Of a stretch of 64,000 nt of DNA, positions 9,310-21,774 are shown in pieces. The stretch covers positions 2,935,343 through 2,999,342 of the forward strand of contig NZ_LT717701.1 in NCBI RefSeq assembly GCF_900157385.1. The letters are read 5' to 3'. Source of the stretch: Mycobacterium terramassiliense. Lineage in GTDB: Bacteria; Actinomycetota; Actinomycetes; Mycobacteriales; Mycobacteriaceae. The translations under genes and the position numbers were made by a program. Below the pieces are notes generated by a model. It was not told the origin of the DNA. It searched no databases and saw only the letters and a list, made by a program, of their open reading frames with translations. Position 1 is the first letter of the stretch. Each line of letters begins with the position of its first letter.

Positions 9310-10545
9310 ATGCAGGCGTGGTCTTCCGCACAGGTCCCGGTGGTCCCGGGGCGCGGTCCCGAGTTGCGGCTGTATGACACCTCCGACCGGCAGGTGCGCC
9401 CGGTGGCGGCCGGGTCGAAGGCCACCATGTACGTCTGCGGGATCACCCCCTACGACGCCACACACCTGGGCCACGCGGCCACCTACCTGGCCTTCGACCT
9501 GGTGCAAAGGCAATGGCTGGACCTCGGTCACGACGTGCACTACGTGCAGAACGTCACCGACATCGACGACCCCCTGCTGGAGCGCGCCGAGCGCGACGGT
9601 GTCGACTGGCGCGAGCTGGGCGACCGCGAGGTCGCCCTGTTTCGCGAGGACATGACGGCGCTGCGGATCCTGCCGCCGCGGGAGTACGTCGGGGCGACCG
9701 AGGCGATCGCCGAGGTGGTCGAACTCGTCGAGAAAATGCTCGCGTCCGGTGCCGCTTACGTCCTCGACGGCGAATACCCCGACATTTACTACCGCGCGGA
9801 CGCCACCCCGCAGTTCGGCTACGAATCGGGCTACGACCGCGACACCATGCTGCAGCTGTTCGCCGAGCGTGGCGGCGACCCCCGCCGTCCCGGCAAGACC
9901 GACGAGCTCGACGCCCTGCTGTGGCGCGCCGCGCGGCCGGGCGAGCCGAGCTGGCCCTCACCGTTCGGCGCCGGCCGGCCCGGCTGGCACGTCGAGTGCG
10001 CGGCGATCGCGCTCAGCCGCATCGGCAGCGGCCTGGACATCCAGGGCGGGGGCAGCGACCTGATCTTCCCGCACCACGAATTCACCGCCGCCCACGCCGA
10101 ATGTGTCCGCGGGGAACGGCGATTCGCCCGGCACTATGTGCACGCCGGGATGATCGGCTGGGAGGGGCACAAGATGTCCAAGAGCCGCGGCAACCTGGTG
10201 CTGGTGTCGAATCTGCGCGCGAAAGGCATTGAGCCGGTTGCCATCCGGCTGGGCCTGCTGGCCGGGCACTACCGCGCGGACCGGTTCTGGAGCTCCGAAG
10301 TGCTCGACGACGCGACCGCTCGGCTGGGGCGCTGGCGTGCGGCGACCGCCCTGCCGGCCGCCCCGGACGCCACCGACGTCATCGGCCGGGTCCGCCGCTA
10401 TTTGGCCGACGACCTCGACACCCCGAAAGCCCTTGCCGCGCTGGATGGTTGGGCCACCGACGCGCTGGAGTACGGGGGTCACGACGCCGCGGCGCCGAAG
10501 CTGGTGACGACGGCGGTCGACGCCCTGCTGGGAGTGCAGTTGTAA
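9310..10545 (+). CDS. mshC: Mycothiol ligase MshC
   Basis: The 411-aa enzyme ligates cysteine to GlcN-inositol using ATP, the penultimate step of mycothiol synthesis. It is a cysteinyl-tRNA synthetase relative. THLGHAATY near residue 51 is the HIGH-type motif, and KMSKSRGN near residue 288 is the KMSKS loop. Zinc-binding Cys/His positions are consistent with VCGITPYD, WHVECAAI and FPHHEFTAAHAEC. Compared with a real CysRS it lacks the C-terminal anticodon domain, as expected. A much longer upstream reading frame overlaps cysQ and is not coding. It matches Rv2130c. Confidence 0.97.
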   Translation: MQAWSSAQVPVVPGRGPELRLYDTSDRQVRPVAAGSKATMYVCGITPYDATHLGHAATYLAFDLVQRQWLDLGHDVHYVQNVTDIDDPLLERAERDGVDWRELGDREVALFREDMTALRILPPREYVGATEAIAEVVELVEKMLASGAAYVLDGEYPDIYYRADATPQFGYESGYDRDTMLQLFAERGGDPRRPGKTDELDALLWRAARPGEPSWPSPFGAGRPGWHVECAAIALSRIGSGLDIQGGGSDLIFPHHEFTAAHAECVRGERRFARHYVHAGMIGWEGHKMSKSRGNLVLVSNLRAKGIEPVAIRLGLLAGHYRADRFWSSEVLDDATARLGRWRAATALPAAPDATDVIGRVRRYLADDLDTPKALAALDGWATDALEYGGHDAAAPKLVTTAVDALLGVQL

Positions 10546-10551
10546 AGAGGG

Positions 10552-10557
10552 TACGTT
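10552..10557 (+). promoter_or_regulatory. -10 hexamer TACGTT, leaderless start
   Basis: TACGTT is followed by six bases and ATG 10564. Confidence 0.45.
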
Positions 10558-10563
10558 TCGCCC

Positions 10564-11463
10564 ATGATGTCGCTGCACGGCAAAGTCGTCTTCATCACCG
10601 GCGGTGCGCGGGGGATCGGCGCCGAGGTCGCCCGCCGCCTGCGCAACAAGGGCGCCAGGCTGGTGCTGACCGATCTGGACCAGGCCGAACTGGCGGCGGT
10701 CGCCGCCGAACTCGGCGAGGACCGGGTGCTCACCGCGGTCGCCGACGTGCGCGACCTGCCCGCCATGCAGGCCGTGGCCGCCAAGGCCGTCGAACGCTTC
10801 GGCGGCATCGACGTCGTCGTGGCCAACGCCGGCATCGCCAGCTACGGGTCGGTGCTGCACGTCGACCCGGCGGCGTTCAAACGGGTGCTGGACGTCAACG
10901 TCCTCGGCGTGTTTCACACCGTGCGGGCCACGCTGCCGTCGGTGATCGACCGCCGCGGGTATGTGCTGATCGTCTCGTCGCTGGCCGCGTACGCGGCGGC
11001 CCCGGGCCTGGCGCCGTACAACGCCTCCAAGGCCGGCATCGAGATCTTCGCCAACGCGCTGCGGCTGGAGGTCGGCTACCGCGACGTCAGCGTCGGCTCG
11101 GCGCACATGTCCTGGATCGACACCGCGCTGGTCCGCGACAGCAAGGCCGACATCCCCGCCTTCGGCGAAATGATCGCGAGGCTGCCGTGGCCGCTCAACA
11201 AGACCACCACCGTCGACGAGTGCGCGGACGCGCTCGTCAAGGGCATCGAGGGCCGCCGGAGCAGGATCTACTGCCCGCAATGGGTCGGCCTGGTCCGCTG
11301 GCTGAAGCCGGTGCTGTCCACCCCGATCGGCGAGTTTCCCATCCGGCGGATCACCGCCGAGTTGTTACCCCGGATGGACGCCGAGGTCGCCGCGCTCGGC
11401 CGGTCCATGTCCGCGTTCAACGTGGAGTCGTTGCGCGAAAATCAGGGTTCAACGCCCGGCTAG
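10564..11463 (+). CDS. Short-chain dehydrogenase/reductase
   Basis: This 299-aa classical SDR corresponds to Rv2129c. It has the Rossmann motif TGGARGIG (residues 14-21), NAG at about 94-96, a catalytic Ser in IVSSLAAYAA and the YNASK active site. An acidic residue ending the second strand (TDLD) favours NAD over NADP. The C-terminal extension (IYCPQWVGLVRWLKPV) resembles SDRs acting on lipophilic substrates. The substrate is unknown. It converges with the PAC2 gene, whose 3' end is only eight bases away. Confidence 0.92.
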   Translation: MMSLHGKVVFITGGARGIGAEVARRLRNKGARLVLTDLDQAELAAVAAELGEDRVLTAVADVRDLPAMQAVAAKAVERFGGIDVVVANAGIASYGSVLHVDPAAFKRVLDVNVLGVFHTVRATLPSVIDRRGYVLIVSSLAAYAAAPGLAPYNASKAGIEIFANALRLEVGYRDVSVGSAHMSWIDTALVRDSKADIPAFGEMIARLPWPLNKTTTVDECADALVKGIEGRRSRIYCPQWVGLVRWLKPVLSTPIGEFPIRRITAELLPRMDAEVAALGRSMSAFNVESLRENQGSTPG

Positions 11464-11471
11464 TCGCGGGT

Positions 11472-12347
11472 TTATTTGCGCCGGCGGCGCAAGTAGCGCT
11501 CGAACTCCGCCGCCAGCGCGTCGCCGTCGATCTTGCCCAGGGCCTCGTTCATGTCGACCTCGGCGTCGCCGCGCTGCTCCAGCGACGACACGTACTCGGC
11601 CAGGTCCTCGTCCTCGGCTGCCATCTCGGTGATCGCCTGCTCCCACTCCTCGGCCTGCGCCGGCAGGTCGCCCAGCGGCACCTCGATGTCCAGCACGTCC
11701 TCGACGCGGCGCAGCAGCGCCACCGTCGCCTTCGGGTTCGGCGGGTTGGACACGTAGTGCGGCACGGCCGCCCAGAACGTCACGGCGGGGATCCCGGCGG
11801 CCACGCAGGCATCCTGGAACACCCCGGCGATCCCGGTCGGGCCCTCGTAGCGGGTTTCCTCGAGGCCGAACCGCTTCGCCGACTCGGGGGAGTAGGCCGC
11901 GCCCGAAACCGGCACCGGCCGGGTATGCGGGGTGTCGGCCAGCAGCGCCCCGAGGATGACGACCGTGTCGACGTTGAGCTTGTCGGCGATGGCCAGCAAC
12001 TCGGCGCAGAACGTGCGCCAGCGCATGTTGGGCTCGACGCCGTGCATCAATACGACGTCGCGGTCGCTGCCCGGGGGCCGGCAGTGGGTGATCCGCATCG
12101 CCGGCCACACCAGCTCCCGGGTCACCCCGTCGATTTGCCGGATGACCGGGCGATTCACCTGATAGTCGTAGTAGGCCTCGTCGTCGATCTCGACGATCGG
12201 GTCGGCCTCCCAGATGGCATCCAGGTGCTCGAGCGCGTCACTGGCCGCGTCGCCGGCGTCGTTCCAGCCTTCGAACGCCGCCACGACGACGGTGTTGTGC
12301 AGTTCGGGCAGCGCAGAGGCTTCCGGGGCACGATCCGGCAGGGTCAC
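11472..12347 (-). CDS. PAC2 family protein
   Basis: The 291-aa protein corresponds to Rv2125. PAC2 proteins resemble the proteasome assembly chaperone PAC2/PSMG2 fold. The segments AFEGWNDAGDAASDALEHL, VVILGALLADTPHTRPV and a Pro/Asn-rich VSNPPNPKATVALLRRVED are typical. GTG 12347 is preferred over an earlier in-frame start because TACGCT lies six bases upstream, giving a leaderless promoter, and the resulting length agrees with the family. In actinobacteria, PAC2 proteins are not proven proteasome assembly factors. The proteasome locus 11 kb away makes the question interesting. Confidence 0.88.
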   Translation of the reverse strand: MTLPDRAPEASALPELHNTVVVAAFEGWNDAGDAASDALEHLDAIWEADPIVEIDDEAYYDYQVNRPVIRQIDGVTRELVWPAMRITHCRPPGSDRDVVLMHGVEPNMRWRTFCAELLAIADKLNVDTVVILGALLADTPHTRPVPVSGAAYSPESAKRFGLEETRYEGPTGIAGVFQDACVAAGIPAVTFWAAVPHYVSNPPNPKATVALLRRVEDVLDIEVPLGDLPAQAEEWEQAITEMAAEDEDLAEYVSSLEQRGDAEVDMNEALGKIDGDALAAEFERYLRRRRK

Positions 12348-12353
12348 AGAATC

Positions 12354-12359
12354 AGCGTA
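12354..12359 (-). promoter_or_regulatory. -10 hexamer TACGCT, leaderless start
   Basis: On the minus strand TACGCT is followed by six bases and GTG 12347, with no ribosome site. It decides the start of the PAC2 gene. Confidence 0.5.
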
Positions 12360-12595
12360 CGGCCTGCCGCAAACCGTCTGCGCCGTTCCGCGCGGCTTGC
12401 CTGGCAAAGACCTGTAAGCCTCTGGCCGATTGCATAGGACGACTATCCTTGTGGCGTGACTGCGGCCAACGAACATCGCTCAGAAATACGTCCGGCTGCA
12501 GACTGGTTAACCTTGGTAACTATCACATCGCCGACAGGATCCGTGAGTTGTCCATCGCGGCGATGAGTTGGGCGTCCAGACGTGGGGGGACCACG

Positions 12596-12601
12596 TAGAC
12601 T
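12596..12601 (+). promoter_or_regulatory. -10 hexamer TAGACT of metH
   Basis: TAGACT would start transcription around 12607-12608, exactly where the riboswitch pseudoknot strand begins. No convincing -35 was found at standard spacing. Confidence 0.45.
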
Positions 12602-12607
12602 TTTCTG

Positions 12608-12692
12608 GTCGAGAGGCGTTGCAACGGTTCTCCGGCCCCGGCCGGTAGCCGCCACGCTCGGCAGAGTCAAGGACGCCTTCCGCTATGGAAGG
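12608..12692 (+). ncRNA. Candidate S-adenosylhomocysteine (SAH) riboswitch
   Basis: The metH leader folds like the SAH aptamer. Pseudoknot strands GUCGAG (12608-12613) and CUCGGC (12657-12662) pair over six positions. P1 strands AGGCGU (12614-12619) and ACGCCU (12673-12678) pair perfectly. An inner hairpin pairs 12632-12636 with 12641-12645. The conserved-looking core UGCAAC (12620-12625) and CCACGCUCGG (12652-12661) is present, the latter one base from the CCAGGCUCGG I recall. Downstream, CCUUCC (12676-12681) can pair with GGAAGG (12687-12692), hiding the ribosome site. P1 uses part of the same CCUUCC, so ligand binding should free the site and switch metH on. This is by-eye folding; no covariance model was run. 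Confidence 0.72.
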
Positions 12693-12699
12693 GACGTAC

Positions 12700-16458
<3,759 letters not shown>

Positions 16459-16470
16459 GCCTTCGTGGTC

Positions 16471-16530
16471 GCGAGCGTGCGCGTCTGTACGACGACACGC
16501 CGCTGATACTGGCGATCTGCGCACGCTCGC
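16471..16530. repeat. Palindromic intergenic repeat, copy 1
   Basis: GCGAGCGTGCGC (16471-16482) and its exact reverse complement (16519-16530) flank a 36-base centre containing GACGACACGCCG. A diverged copy lies at 36918-36977, also between a stop codon and the next start. It could fold in RNA as a terminator-like or stabilising hairpin. Confidence 0.8.
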
Positions 16531-16563
16531 GGGTGAAACCCGAGTGACTTTGCCGGTCGGCAC

Positions 16564-16845
16564 ATGGAACAATCGCTGGCCGTGAAGACCTTCGAGGATC
16601 TGTTCGCCGAACTCGGCGAGCGTGCCCGCACCCGGCCGTCCGGCAGCGGCACGGTCGCCGCGCTGGACGGGGGCGTGCACGGGCTGGGCAAGAAGATTCT
16701 GGAGGAGGCCGGCGAGGTGTGGCTGGCCGCCGAGCACGAAACCGACGACGCGCTGGCCGAGGAGATCAGCCAGTTGCTGTACTGGACGCAGGTGCTGATG
16801 ATCGCGCGCGGACTGTCCCTCGACGACGTCTATCGGAAGTTGTGA
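16564..16845 (+). CDS. hisE: Phosphoribosyl-ATP pyrophosphatase
   Basis: HisE hydrolyses phosphoribosyl-ATP to phosphoribosyl-AMP, the second step of histidine synthesis. The 93-aa protein is all-alpha, with the MazG-like metal site in KKILEEAGEVWLAAEHE and the ALAEEISQLLYW helix. It ends YRKL. ATG 16564 has no obvious ribosome site; translation could also begin a few codons later. It is followed by hisG after two bases, so they form an operon as in Rv2122c-Rv2121c. Confidence 0.95.
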   Translation: MEQSLAVKTFEDLFAELGERARTRPSGSGTVAALDGGVHGLGKKILEEAGEVWLAAEHETDDALAEEISQLLYWTQVLMIARGLSLDDVYRKL

Positions 16846-16847
16846 GC

Positions 16848-17705
16848 ATGCTGCGCGTTGCGGTTCCCAACAAAGGCACGCTCAGCGAGCCGGCCAGCGA
16901 GATCCTCGCGGAGGCCGGTTACCGGCGCCGCACCGATTCCAAGGACCTCACCGTCATCGACCCGGTCAACCAGGTCGAGTTCTTTTTCTTACGGCCCAAG
17001 GACATTGCCATCTACGTGGGTTCAGGGGAGCTGGATTTCGGCATCACCGGACGCGACCTGGTGCTCGACTCGGATGCGCCGGTGCGCGAACGCCTGGCGC
17101 TGGGTTTCGGGTCGTCGAGCTTTCGGTACGCCGGCCCAGCGGGGCGCGACTGGACGTCGGCCGACCTGGCCGGCAAAAGGATCGCCACCGCGTACCCGAA
17201 TCTGGTGCGAAAGGATCTGGCCGACAAGGGGATTGAGGCCACGGTCATCAGGCTCGACGGCGCCGTGGAGATCTCGGTGCAGCTGGGCGTGGCCGACGCC
17301 ATCGCCGACGTGGTGGGCTCCGGGCGCACCCTGAGCCTGCATGACCTGGTGGCCTTCGGGGAGCCGCTGTGCGATTCGGAAGCGGTGCTGATCGAGCGCA
17401 CCGATCACGACGGCGACGACGCGGCCAGAGCCGCTCGCGATCAATTGATCGCGAGGGTCCAAGGCGTGGTGTTCGGCCAGCAGTACCTGATGCTCGATTA
17501 CGACTGCCCGCGTTCGGTGTTGGATCGCGCCACGTCGATCACCCCCGGACTGGAGTCACCGACCATCGCCCCCCTCGCCGATCCGGACTGGGTGGCGATT
17601 CGCGCCCTGGTGCCGCGTCGCGGCGTCAACGAGATCATGGACGAGCTCGCCGCCATCGGGGCCAAGGCGATCCTGGCGTCCGACATCAGGTTCTGCCGGT
17701 TCTAG
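16848..17705 (+). CDS. hisG: ATP phosphoribosyltransferase, long form
   Basis: HisG joins ATP and PRPP in the first committed step of histidine synthesis and is feedback inhibited by histidine. The 285-aa length marks the long, hexameric form with a C-terminal regulatory domain. Visible features are MLRVAVPNKGTLSEPA at the N-terminus, GSGELDFGITGRDLV, the PRPP-binding DGAVEISVQLGVADAIADVV, and a regulatory region LVPRRGVNEIMDELAAIGAK. ATG 16848 follows the hisE stop by two bases. A longer frame overlapping hisE is excluded. Confidence 0.96.
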   Translation: MLRVAVPNKGTLSEPASEILAEAGYRRRTDSKDLTVIDPVNQVEFFFLRPKDIAIYVGSGELDFGITGRDLVLDSDAPVRERLALGFGSSSFRYAGPAGRDWTSADLAGKRIATAYPNLVRKDLADKGIEATVIRLDGAVEISVQLGVADAIADVVGSGRTLSLHDLVAFGEPLCDSEAVLIERTDHDGDDAARAARDQLIARVQGVVFGQQYLMLDYDCPRSVLDRATSITPGLESPTIAPLADPDWVAIRALVPRRGVNEIMDELAAIGAKAILASDIRFCRF

Positions 17706-17802
17706 ACCAACGGGTGGTTGGGTCGCGGCTGTGTTAGCGTCCGCCTAGGGCTGCTGAAAGGTGGACGCCCCCGTCATTGTCTAGTCCCCCGGGAGGGTCT
17801 TC

Positions 17803-18312
17803 ATGACACACGCGCTTATTCTGCTGCTGGCTTTACTGATCGGTGTCGTCGCCGGGTTGCGTTCGCTGACGGCCCCCGCCGTGGTCGCCTGGGGCGCCTA
17901 CCTAGGTTGGATTGACGTGCACGGCACGTGGGCGTCCTGGATGGCCAGCATCATCACGGTCATCGTCTTCACTGTTCTAGCCGTCGGCGAGCTGGTCAAC
18001 GACAAGCTGCCCAAGACGCCGGCGCGCACGGCGCCACCGATCTTCGCCGCCCGGATCATCACGGGCGGGTTGGCCGGCGCGGTATTGGGCGCGTGGCCGC
18101 ACTGGACCGTCTCCGCGCTCGGCGCGGGCGTCATCGGGGCGGTTCTCGGCACCCTCGGTGGCTATCAGGCGCGCAAACGGCTGGCCGCCGTGGCCGGTAG
18201 GGACCTGCCGATCGCGCTGCTCGAGGACGCGGTCGCGGTCCTCGGCGCGTTCGCCATCGTTGCGGTGACGGGTCACGTGCTGACGGAGTACCTGCTGACG
18301 GCGGTTAAGTGA
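17803..18312 (+). CDS. DUF4126 membrane protein
   Basis: The 169-aa integral membrane protein corresponds to Rv2120c. Hydrophobic segments lie at about residues 4-22, 45-62, 87-120 (two spans) and 140-162, and an Arg-rich YQARKRL loop precedes the last span. A GGGAGGG ribosome site precedes ATG 17803. Its TGA overlaps the GTG of the flavoprotein gene (GTGA), indicating coupling. The function of DUF4126 is not known; glycine-rich helices suggest a small channel or transporter scaffold, which is speculative. Confidence 0.85.
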   Translation: MTHALILLLALLIGVVAGLRSLTAPAVVAWGAYLGWIDVHGTWASWMASIITVIVFTVLAVGELVNDKLPKTPARTAPPIFAARIITGGLAGAVLGAWPHWTVSALGAGVIGAVLGTLGGYQARKRLAAVAGRDLPIALLEDAVAVLGAFAIVAVTGHVLTEYLLTAVK

Positions 18313-19682
18313 CAACGCATTTCGATGCGATCATCATCGGTGCCGGGCAGGCCGGCCCTCCCTTGGCGGGACGGCTGACCGCGGCCGGGCAGCGCGTCGC
18401 GGTCATCGAGCGCAAACTCATCGGCGGCACCTGCGTCAACACCGGATGCATCCCGACCAAGACCCTGGTGGCCAGCGCGCACGCGGCGCACCTGGCCCGG
18501 CGCGGAGCGGAATACGGCGTGGGGACAGGCCCCGTCCGCGTGGACATGGCGAAAGTCAAGGCGCGCAAGGACGACATCATGCTCGCCGACCGCAAGGGCA
18601 TCGAGAGCTGGTTGGACGGCATGGCGGGCTGCACCGTCTTTCGCGGTCACGCCCGGTTTGACGACCCGCACACCGTCAGCGTGAACGGCGACCAGCTGCA
18701 CGCCGACCGCATCTTTCTCAACGTCGGCGGCCGCGCGGTGGTGCCGGACGTTCCGGGGCTGTCCGACGTCGAGTTCCTCACCAACGTGTCGATCCTCGAA
18801 CTCGACACGCTGCCAGACCATCTCGTCGTCCTCGGCGGCAGCTACATCGCGCTGGAGTTCGCGCAGATGTACCGGCGCTTCGGGGCGCGGGTGACGGTGG
18901 TCGAGCGGGGCCCGCGGCTGGCGTCCCGCGAGGACGAGGACGTTTCGGCCACCGTCAGGGAGATCCTGGAGGCCGAGGGGATCGACGTCGTCGTCGGCGC
19001 CGATGACGTGCGAATCGCCAAGACCCACAAGGGGTTTGAACTCACCCCCGGAGCCCGCGCCGCCCCCATCGCCGGGACCCATCTGCTGGTGGCGGTCGGG
19101 CGACAACCCAACACCGACGACCTCGGCCTGGAGGCGGCCGGCGTGCAGACCGACGCCCGCGGCTACGTCGTGGTCGACGACCAGCTCAAGACCAGCGTCG
19201 ATCACATCTGGGCGATGGGCGACTGCAACGGCAAGGGCGCCTTCACCCACACCTCGTACAACGACTTCGAGATCGTCGCCGCCAACCTGCTCGACGACGA
19301 CCCGCGCCGGGTCAGCGACCGCATCACCACCTACGCGCTCTACATCGACCCGCCATTGGGGCGCGCCGGGATGAGCGTGAGCCAGGTCCGCGCGTCCGGC
19401 CGCAAGGCGTTGGTCGGCAAGCGCCCGATGACGCGGGTCGGCAGGGCGGTGGAAAAGGGTGAGACGCAAGGCTTTATGAAGGTGGTGGTGGACGCCGAGA
19501 CCGACGAGATCTTGGGCGCGGCGATCCTCGGGGTCGGCGGCGACGAGGCGATTCACGCCATCCTGGACGTCATGTCGGCCAAGGCGCCGTACACCACGCT
19601 GGCGCGCACCATGCACATCCACCCCACCGTCAGCGAGTTGATCCCCACCCTGCTGCAGGAGATGTCGCCGCTGACCGACTAG
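18309..19682 (+). CDS. MerA-like pyridine nucleotide-disulfide oxidoreductase
   Basis: The 457-aa FAD enzyme starts DAIIIGAGQAGPPLAGRL (FAD Rossmann) and has the redox-active pair in GGTCVNTGCIPTKT. An NAD(P) site lies at VVLGGSYIALEFAQM, the second FAD motif at HIWAMGDCN, and the dimer-interface catalytic His-Glu in MHIHPTVSEL. It resembles mercuric reductase but lacks the N-terminal heavy-metal domain and the C-terminal paired cysteines (it ends EMSPLTD). A general NAD(P)H-dependent disulfide or quinone reductase is therefore likelier than true MerA. GTG 18309 overlaps the preceding stop. A 55-bp repeat array begins at its stop codon. Confidence 0.9.
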   Translation: MTTHFDAIIIGAGQAGPPLAGRLTAAGQRVAVIERKLIGGTCVNTGCIPTKTLVASAHAAHLARRGAEYGVGTGPVRVDMAKVKARKDDIMLADRKGIESWLDGMAGCTVFRGHARFDDPHTVSVNGDQLHADRIFLNVGGRAVVPDVPGLSDVEFLTNVSILELDTLPDHLVVLGGSYIALEFAQMYRRFGARVTVVERGPRLASREDEDVSATVREILEAEGIDVVVGADDVRIAKTHKGFELTPGARAAPIAGTHLLVAVGRQPNTDDLGLEAAGVQTDARGYVVVDDQLKTSVDHIWAMGDCNGKGAFTHTSYNDFEIVAANLLDDDPRRVSDRITTYALYIDPPLGRAGMSVSQVRASGRKALVGKRPMTRVGRAVEKGETQGFMKVVVDAETDEILGAAILGVGGDEAIHAILDVMSAKAPYTTLARTMHIHPTVSELIPTLLQEMSPLTD

Positions 19683-19846
19683 CGGCGATCGCAAGCGCGG
19701 CGGAGCCGGGCGCGGCGGGTCGCGGCCATCGGACTCGCGGCGATCGCAAGCGCGGCGGAGCCGGGCGCGGCGGGTCGCCGCCATCGGACTCGCGGCGATC
19801 GCAAGCGCGGCGGAGCCGGGCGCGGCGGGTCGCCGCCATCGGACTC
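19682..19846. repeat. Second three-copy array of the 55-bp repeat
   Basis: Units beginning GCGGCGATCGCAAGCGCGG start at 19682, 19737 and 19792, period exactly 55. The first differs from the others by one base (CGGCC against CGCCG). They are homologous to 5976-6140. The array overlaps the last base of the flavoprotein stop codon. The rest of the convergent gap to 19978 shows nothing else recognisable. Confidence 0.9.
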
Positions 19847-19978
19847 GCGTACCCGGACGCGCCACCCATGCCCGGGCGCGCAGCGGTTTCACCGGAATTT
19901 CCCCGCGGGTGTCCAGGCTGAGTCGGCCGATGCGAAGACCGGAGCCCGCCGACGGCAGGCGACGGCAAAAGCATCCGA

Positions 19979-20857
19979 TCATGCCGCCGGTTCGGTGGGG
20001 TGCGAAATACCTTGCGCACCGGCGAGATCCGGCCAACCGGGGTAGGGCGGTGGCGTTCCGCGGAACGTCGGGCAGTGCTGCTGGTGGGGGCACCAGTCGC
20101 ACAACCTCGACGGGCTGGGCCGGAAATCGCCCGTCGGCGCCGCGAATTGGATGGCGCGCCAGATCGCCATCAGCGTCTTCTCGAAGCGCAGCAGTTCCTC
20201 GTGCTCCGGCGCGTAATCCAGAACCTGGCCGTCGGCCAGATAGATGATGCGCAGCCGGGTGGGCAGCACACCGCGGGAACGCAACAGCGCCACCGCGTAG
20301 AACTTCATCTGAAACATCGCCTTGAACTCGGCCAGCGCCCGCGCGGCGGGCGGCGCCTTGCCGGTCTTGTAGTCGACCACCCGGACCTCACCGGTGGCCG
20401 CGACGTCGATCCGGTCGATGAAGCCGCGCAGCAGCGTGCCGTCGGCGAGCTCGACCTCGACGCGCTCCTCGCAGCATTGCGGGTCGAACCGGGTCGGGTC
20501 CTCCAGCCGGTAATAGCCGGCGAGCAGCGCACGCGCGTCCGCCAGCAACTGAGCGCGCTGGTCGGGATCGACGTCGCCGGCCAGGTCGGGTTCGGCGGCG
20601 ATCACCCGCTCCCAGGCGGGCTCGACCAGCGCGCCCGCGGTGTCCGGCCCGCGCTCCGCGGCGGGCAGTCCGTAGAGCTGCTCGAGGGCCGCGTGCACCA
20701 CCGACCCGCGCAGCTGCGCCGTCGACGGCACCTCGGGCAACCGGTCGATCGCGCGGAACCGGTACAGCAACGGGCACTGCTTGAAGTCGGCCGCGCGCGA
20801 CGGCGACAGCGCCGGTTTCGAGGCTGGGCGCCCGCGTCCGTCCGGCTGGTCCGTCAT
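19979..20857 (-). CDS. RecB-family exonuclease (PD-(D/E)XK)
   Basis: The 292-aa protein corresponds to Rv2119 and belongs to the Cas4/AddB-like nucleases. It opens with the SPSRAADFKQCPLLYRFR motif, has RGSVVHAALEQLYG, the catalytic core GFIDRIDV...VVDYKTGKAP (D, then D-x-K), and the QMKFYAVAL helix. The conserved first cysteine in FKQCP and the C-terminal cluster CDWCPHQQHCP could hold an iron-sulfur cluster. The start ATG 20857 lies six bases after TAGGCT on its strand (leaderless type). A role in DNA end processing is inferred from the family. Confidence 0.9.
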   Translation of the reverse strand: MTDQPDGRGRPASKPALSPSRAADFKQCPLLYRFRAIDRLPEVPSTAQLRGSVVHAALEQLYGLPAAERGPDTAGALVEPAWERVIAAEPDLAGDVDPDQRAQLLADARALLAGYYRLEDPTRFDPQCCEERVEVELADGTLLRGFIDRIDVAATGEVRVVDYKTGKAPPAARALAEFKAMFQMKFYAVALLRSRGVLPTRLRIIYLADGQVLDYAPEHEELLRFEKTLMAIWRAIQFAAPTGDFRPSPSRLCDWCPHQQHCPTFRGTPPPYPGWPDLAGAQGISHPTEPAA

Positions 20858-20863
20858 GAGCGC

Positions 20864-20869
20864 AGCCTA
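20864..20869 (-). promoter_or_regulatory. -10 hexamer TAGGCT, leaderless start
   Basis: On the minus strand TAGGCT is followed by six bases and ATG 20857. Confidence 0.5.
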
Positions 20870-20931
20870 GGACCGGCCGCCGACAACCCCCAAGCACCCG
20901 CCGCGGCGAGTCGGCTGGCACGCTAGACGGC

Positions 20932-21774
20932 GTGTCCGCAACCGGCCCGTTTACCGCTGGCGAGCGGGTTCAACTCACCGACGCCAAGGGCCGGCACTAC
21001 ACGATGTGCCTCACTCCCGGCGCCGAGTTCCACACCCACCGCGGATCCATCGCACACGACGCGCTGATCGGGCTCGAGCAGGGCAGCGTCGTCAAATCCA
21101 GCAGCGGCGCGCAGTTTTTGGTGCTGCGCCCCCTGCTGATCGACTACGTGATGTCGATGCCCCGCGGCCCGCAGGTGATCTACCCCAAGGACGCCGCCCA
21201 GATCGTGCACGAGGGCGACATCTTTCCCGGCGCGCGGGTGCTGGAGGCCGGCGCCGGTTCCGGGGCGCTGACGTGCTCGCTGCTGCGGGCCGTCGGACCC
21301 GAGGGGCGGGTCGTCTCCTACGAGCAGCGCGCCGACCACGCCGAGCATGCCCGTCGCAACGTCACGGTGTTCTTCGACGGGGCGCCCGCCAACTGGGAGC
21401 TGCTCGTCAGCGACCTCGCGGACTCGGAGTTGCCCGACGGCTCCTTCGACCGCGCCGTGCTCGACATGCTCGCGCCGTGGGAGGTGCTCGGCGCGGCGGC
21501 GCGGCTGCTGATCCCCGGCGGGGTCCTGATGATCTACGTGGCCACCGTCACCCAGCTCTCGCGGACCGTCGAGGCACTGCGGGAACAGCAGTGCTGGACC
21601 GAGCCGCGCTCGTGGGAGACGCTGCAACGCGGCTGGAACGTCGTCGGCCTGGCGGTTCGCCCGCAGCATTCGATGCGCGGGCACACCGCGTTCCTGATAT
21701 TCGCGCGGCGGCTCGCCCCCGGTGTCGTCGCGCCGGCGCCGCTGGGCCGCAAACGCGAGGGCCGCGACGGCTAG
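20932..21774 (+). CDS. trmI: tRNA (adenine-N1)-methyltransferase TrmI
   Basis: The 280-aa enzyme corresponds to Rv2118c, which methylates A58 of tRNA using SAM. An N-terminal beta domain (to about 75) precedes a Rossmann methyltransferase core: GARVLEAGAGSGALTCSLLR is motif I, VVSYEQR is the acidic end of strand 2, and FDRAVLDMLAPWEVL is motif IV. The YPKDAAQIV segment is typical of the TrmI family. The protein acts as a tetramer in known relatives. Start is GTG 20932. Confidence 0.95.
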   Translation: MSATGPFTAGERVQLTDAKGRHYTMCLTPGAEFHTHRGSIAHDALIGLEQGSVVKSSSGAQFLVLRPLLIDYVMSMPRGPQVIYPKDAAQIVHEGDIFPGARVLEAGAGSGALTCSLLRAVGPEGRVVSYEQRADHAEHARRNVTVFFDGAPANWELLVSDLADSELPDGSFDRAVLDMLAPWEVLGAAARLLIPGGVLMIYVATVTQLSRTVEALREQQCWTEPRSWETLQRGWNVVGLAVRPQHSMRGHTAFLIFARRLAPGVVAPAPLGRKREGRDG

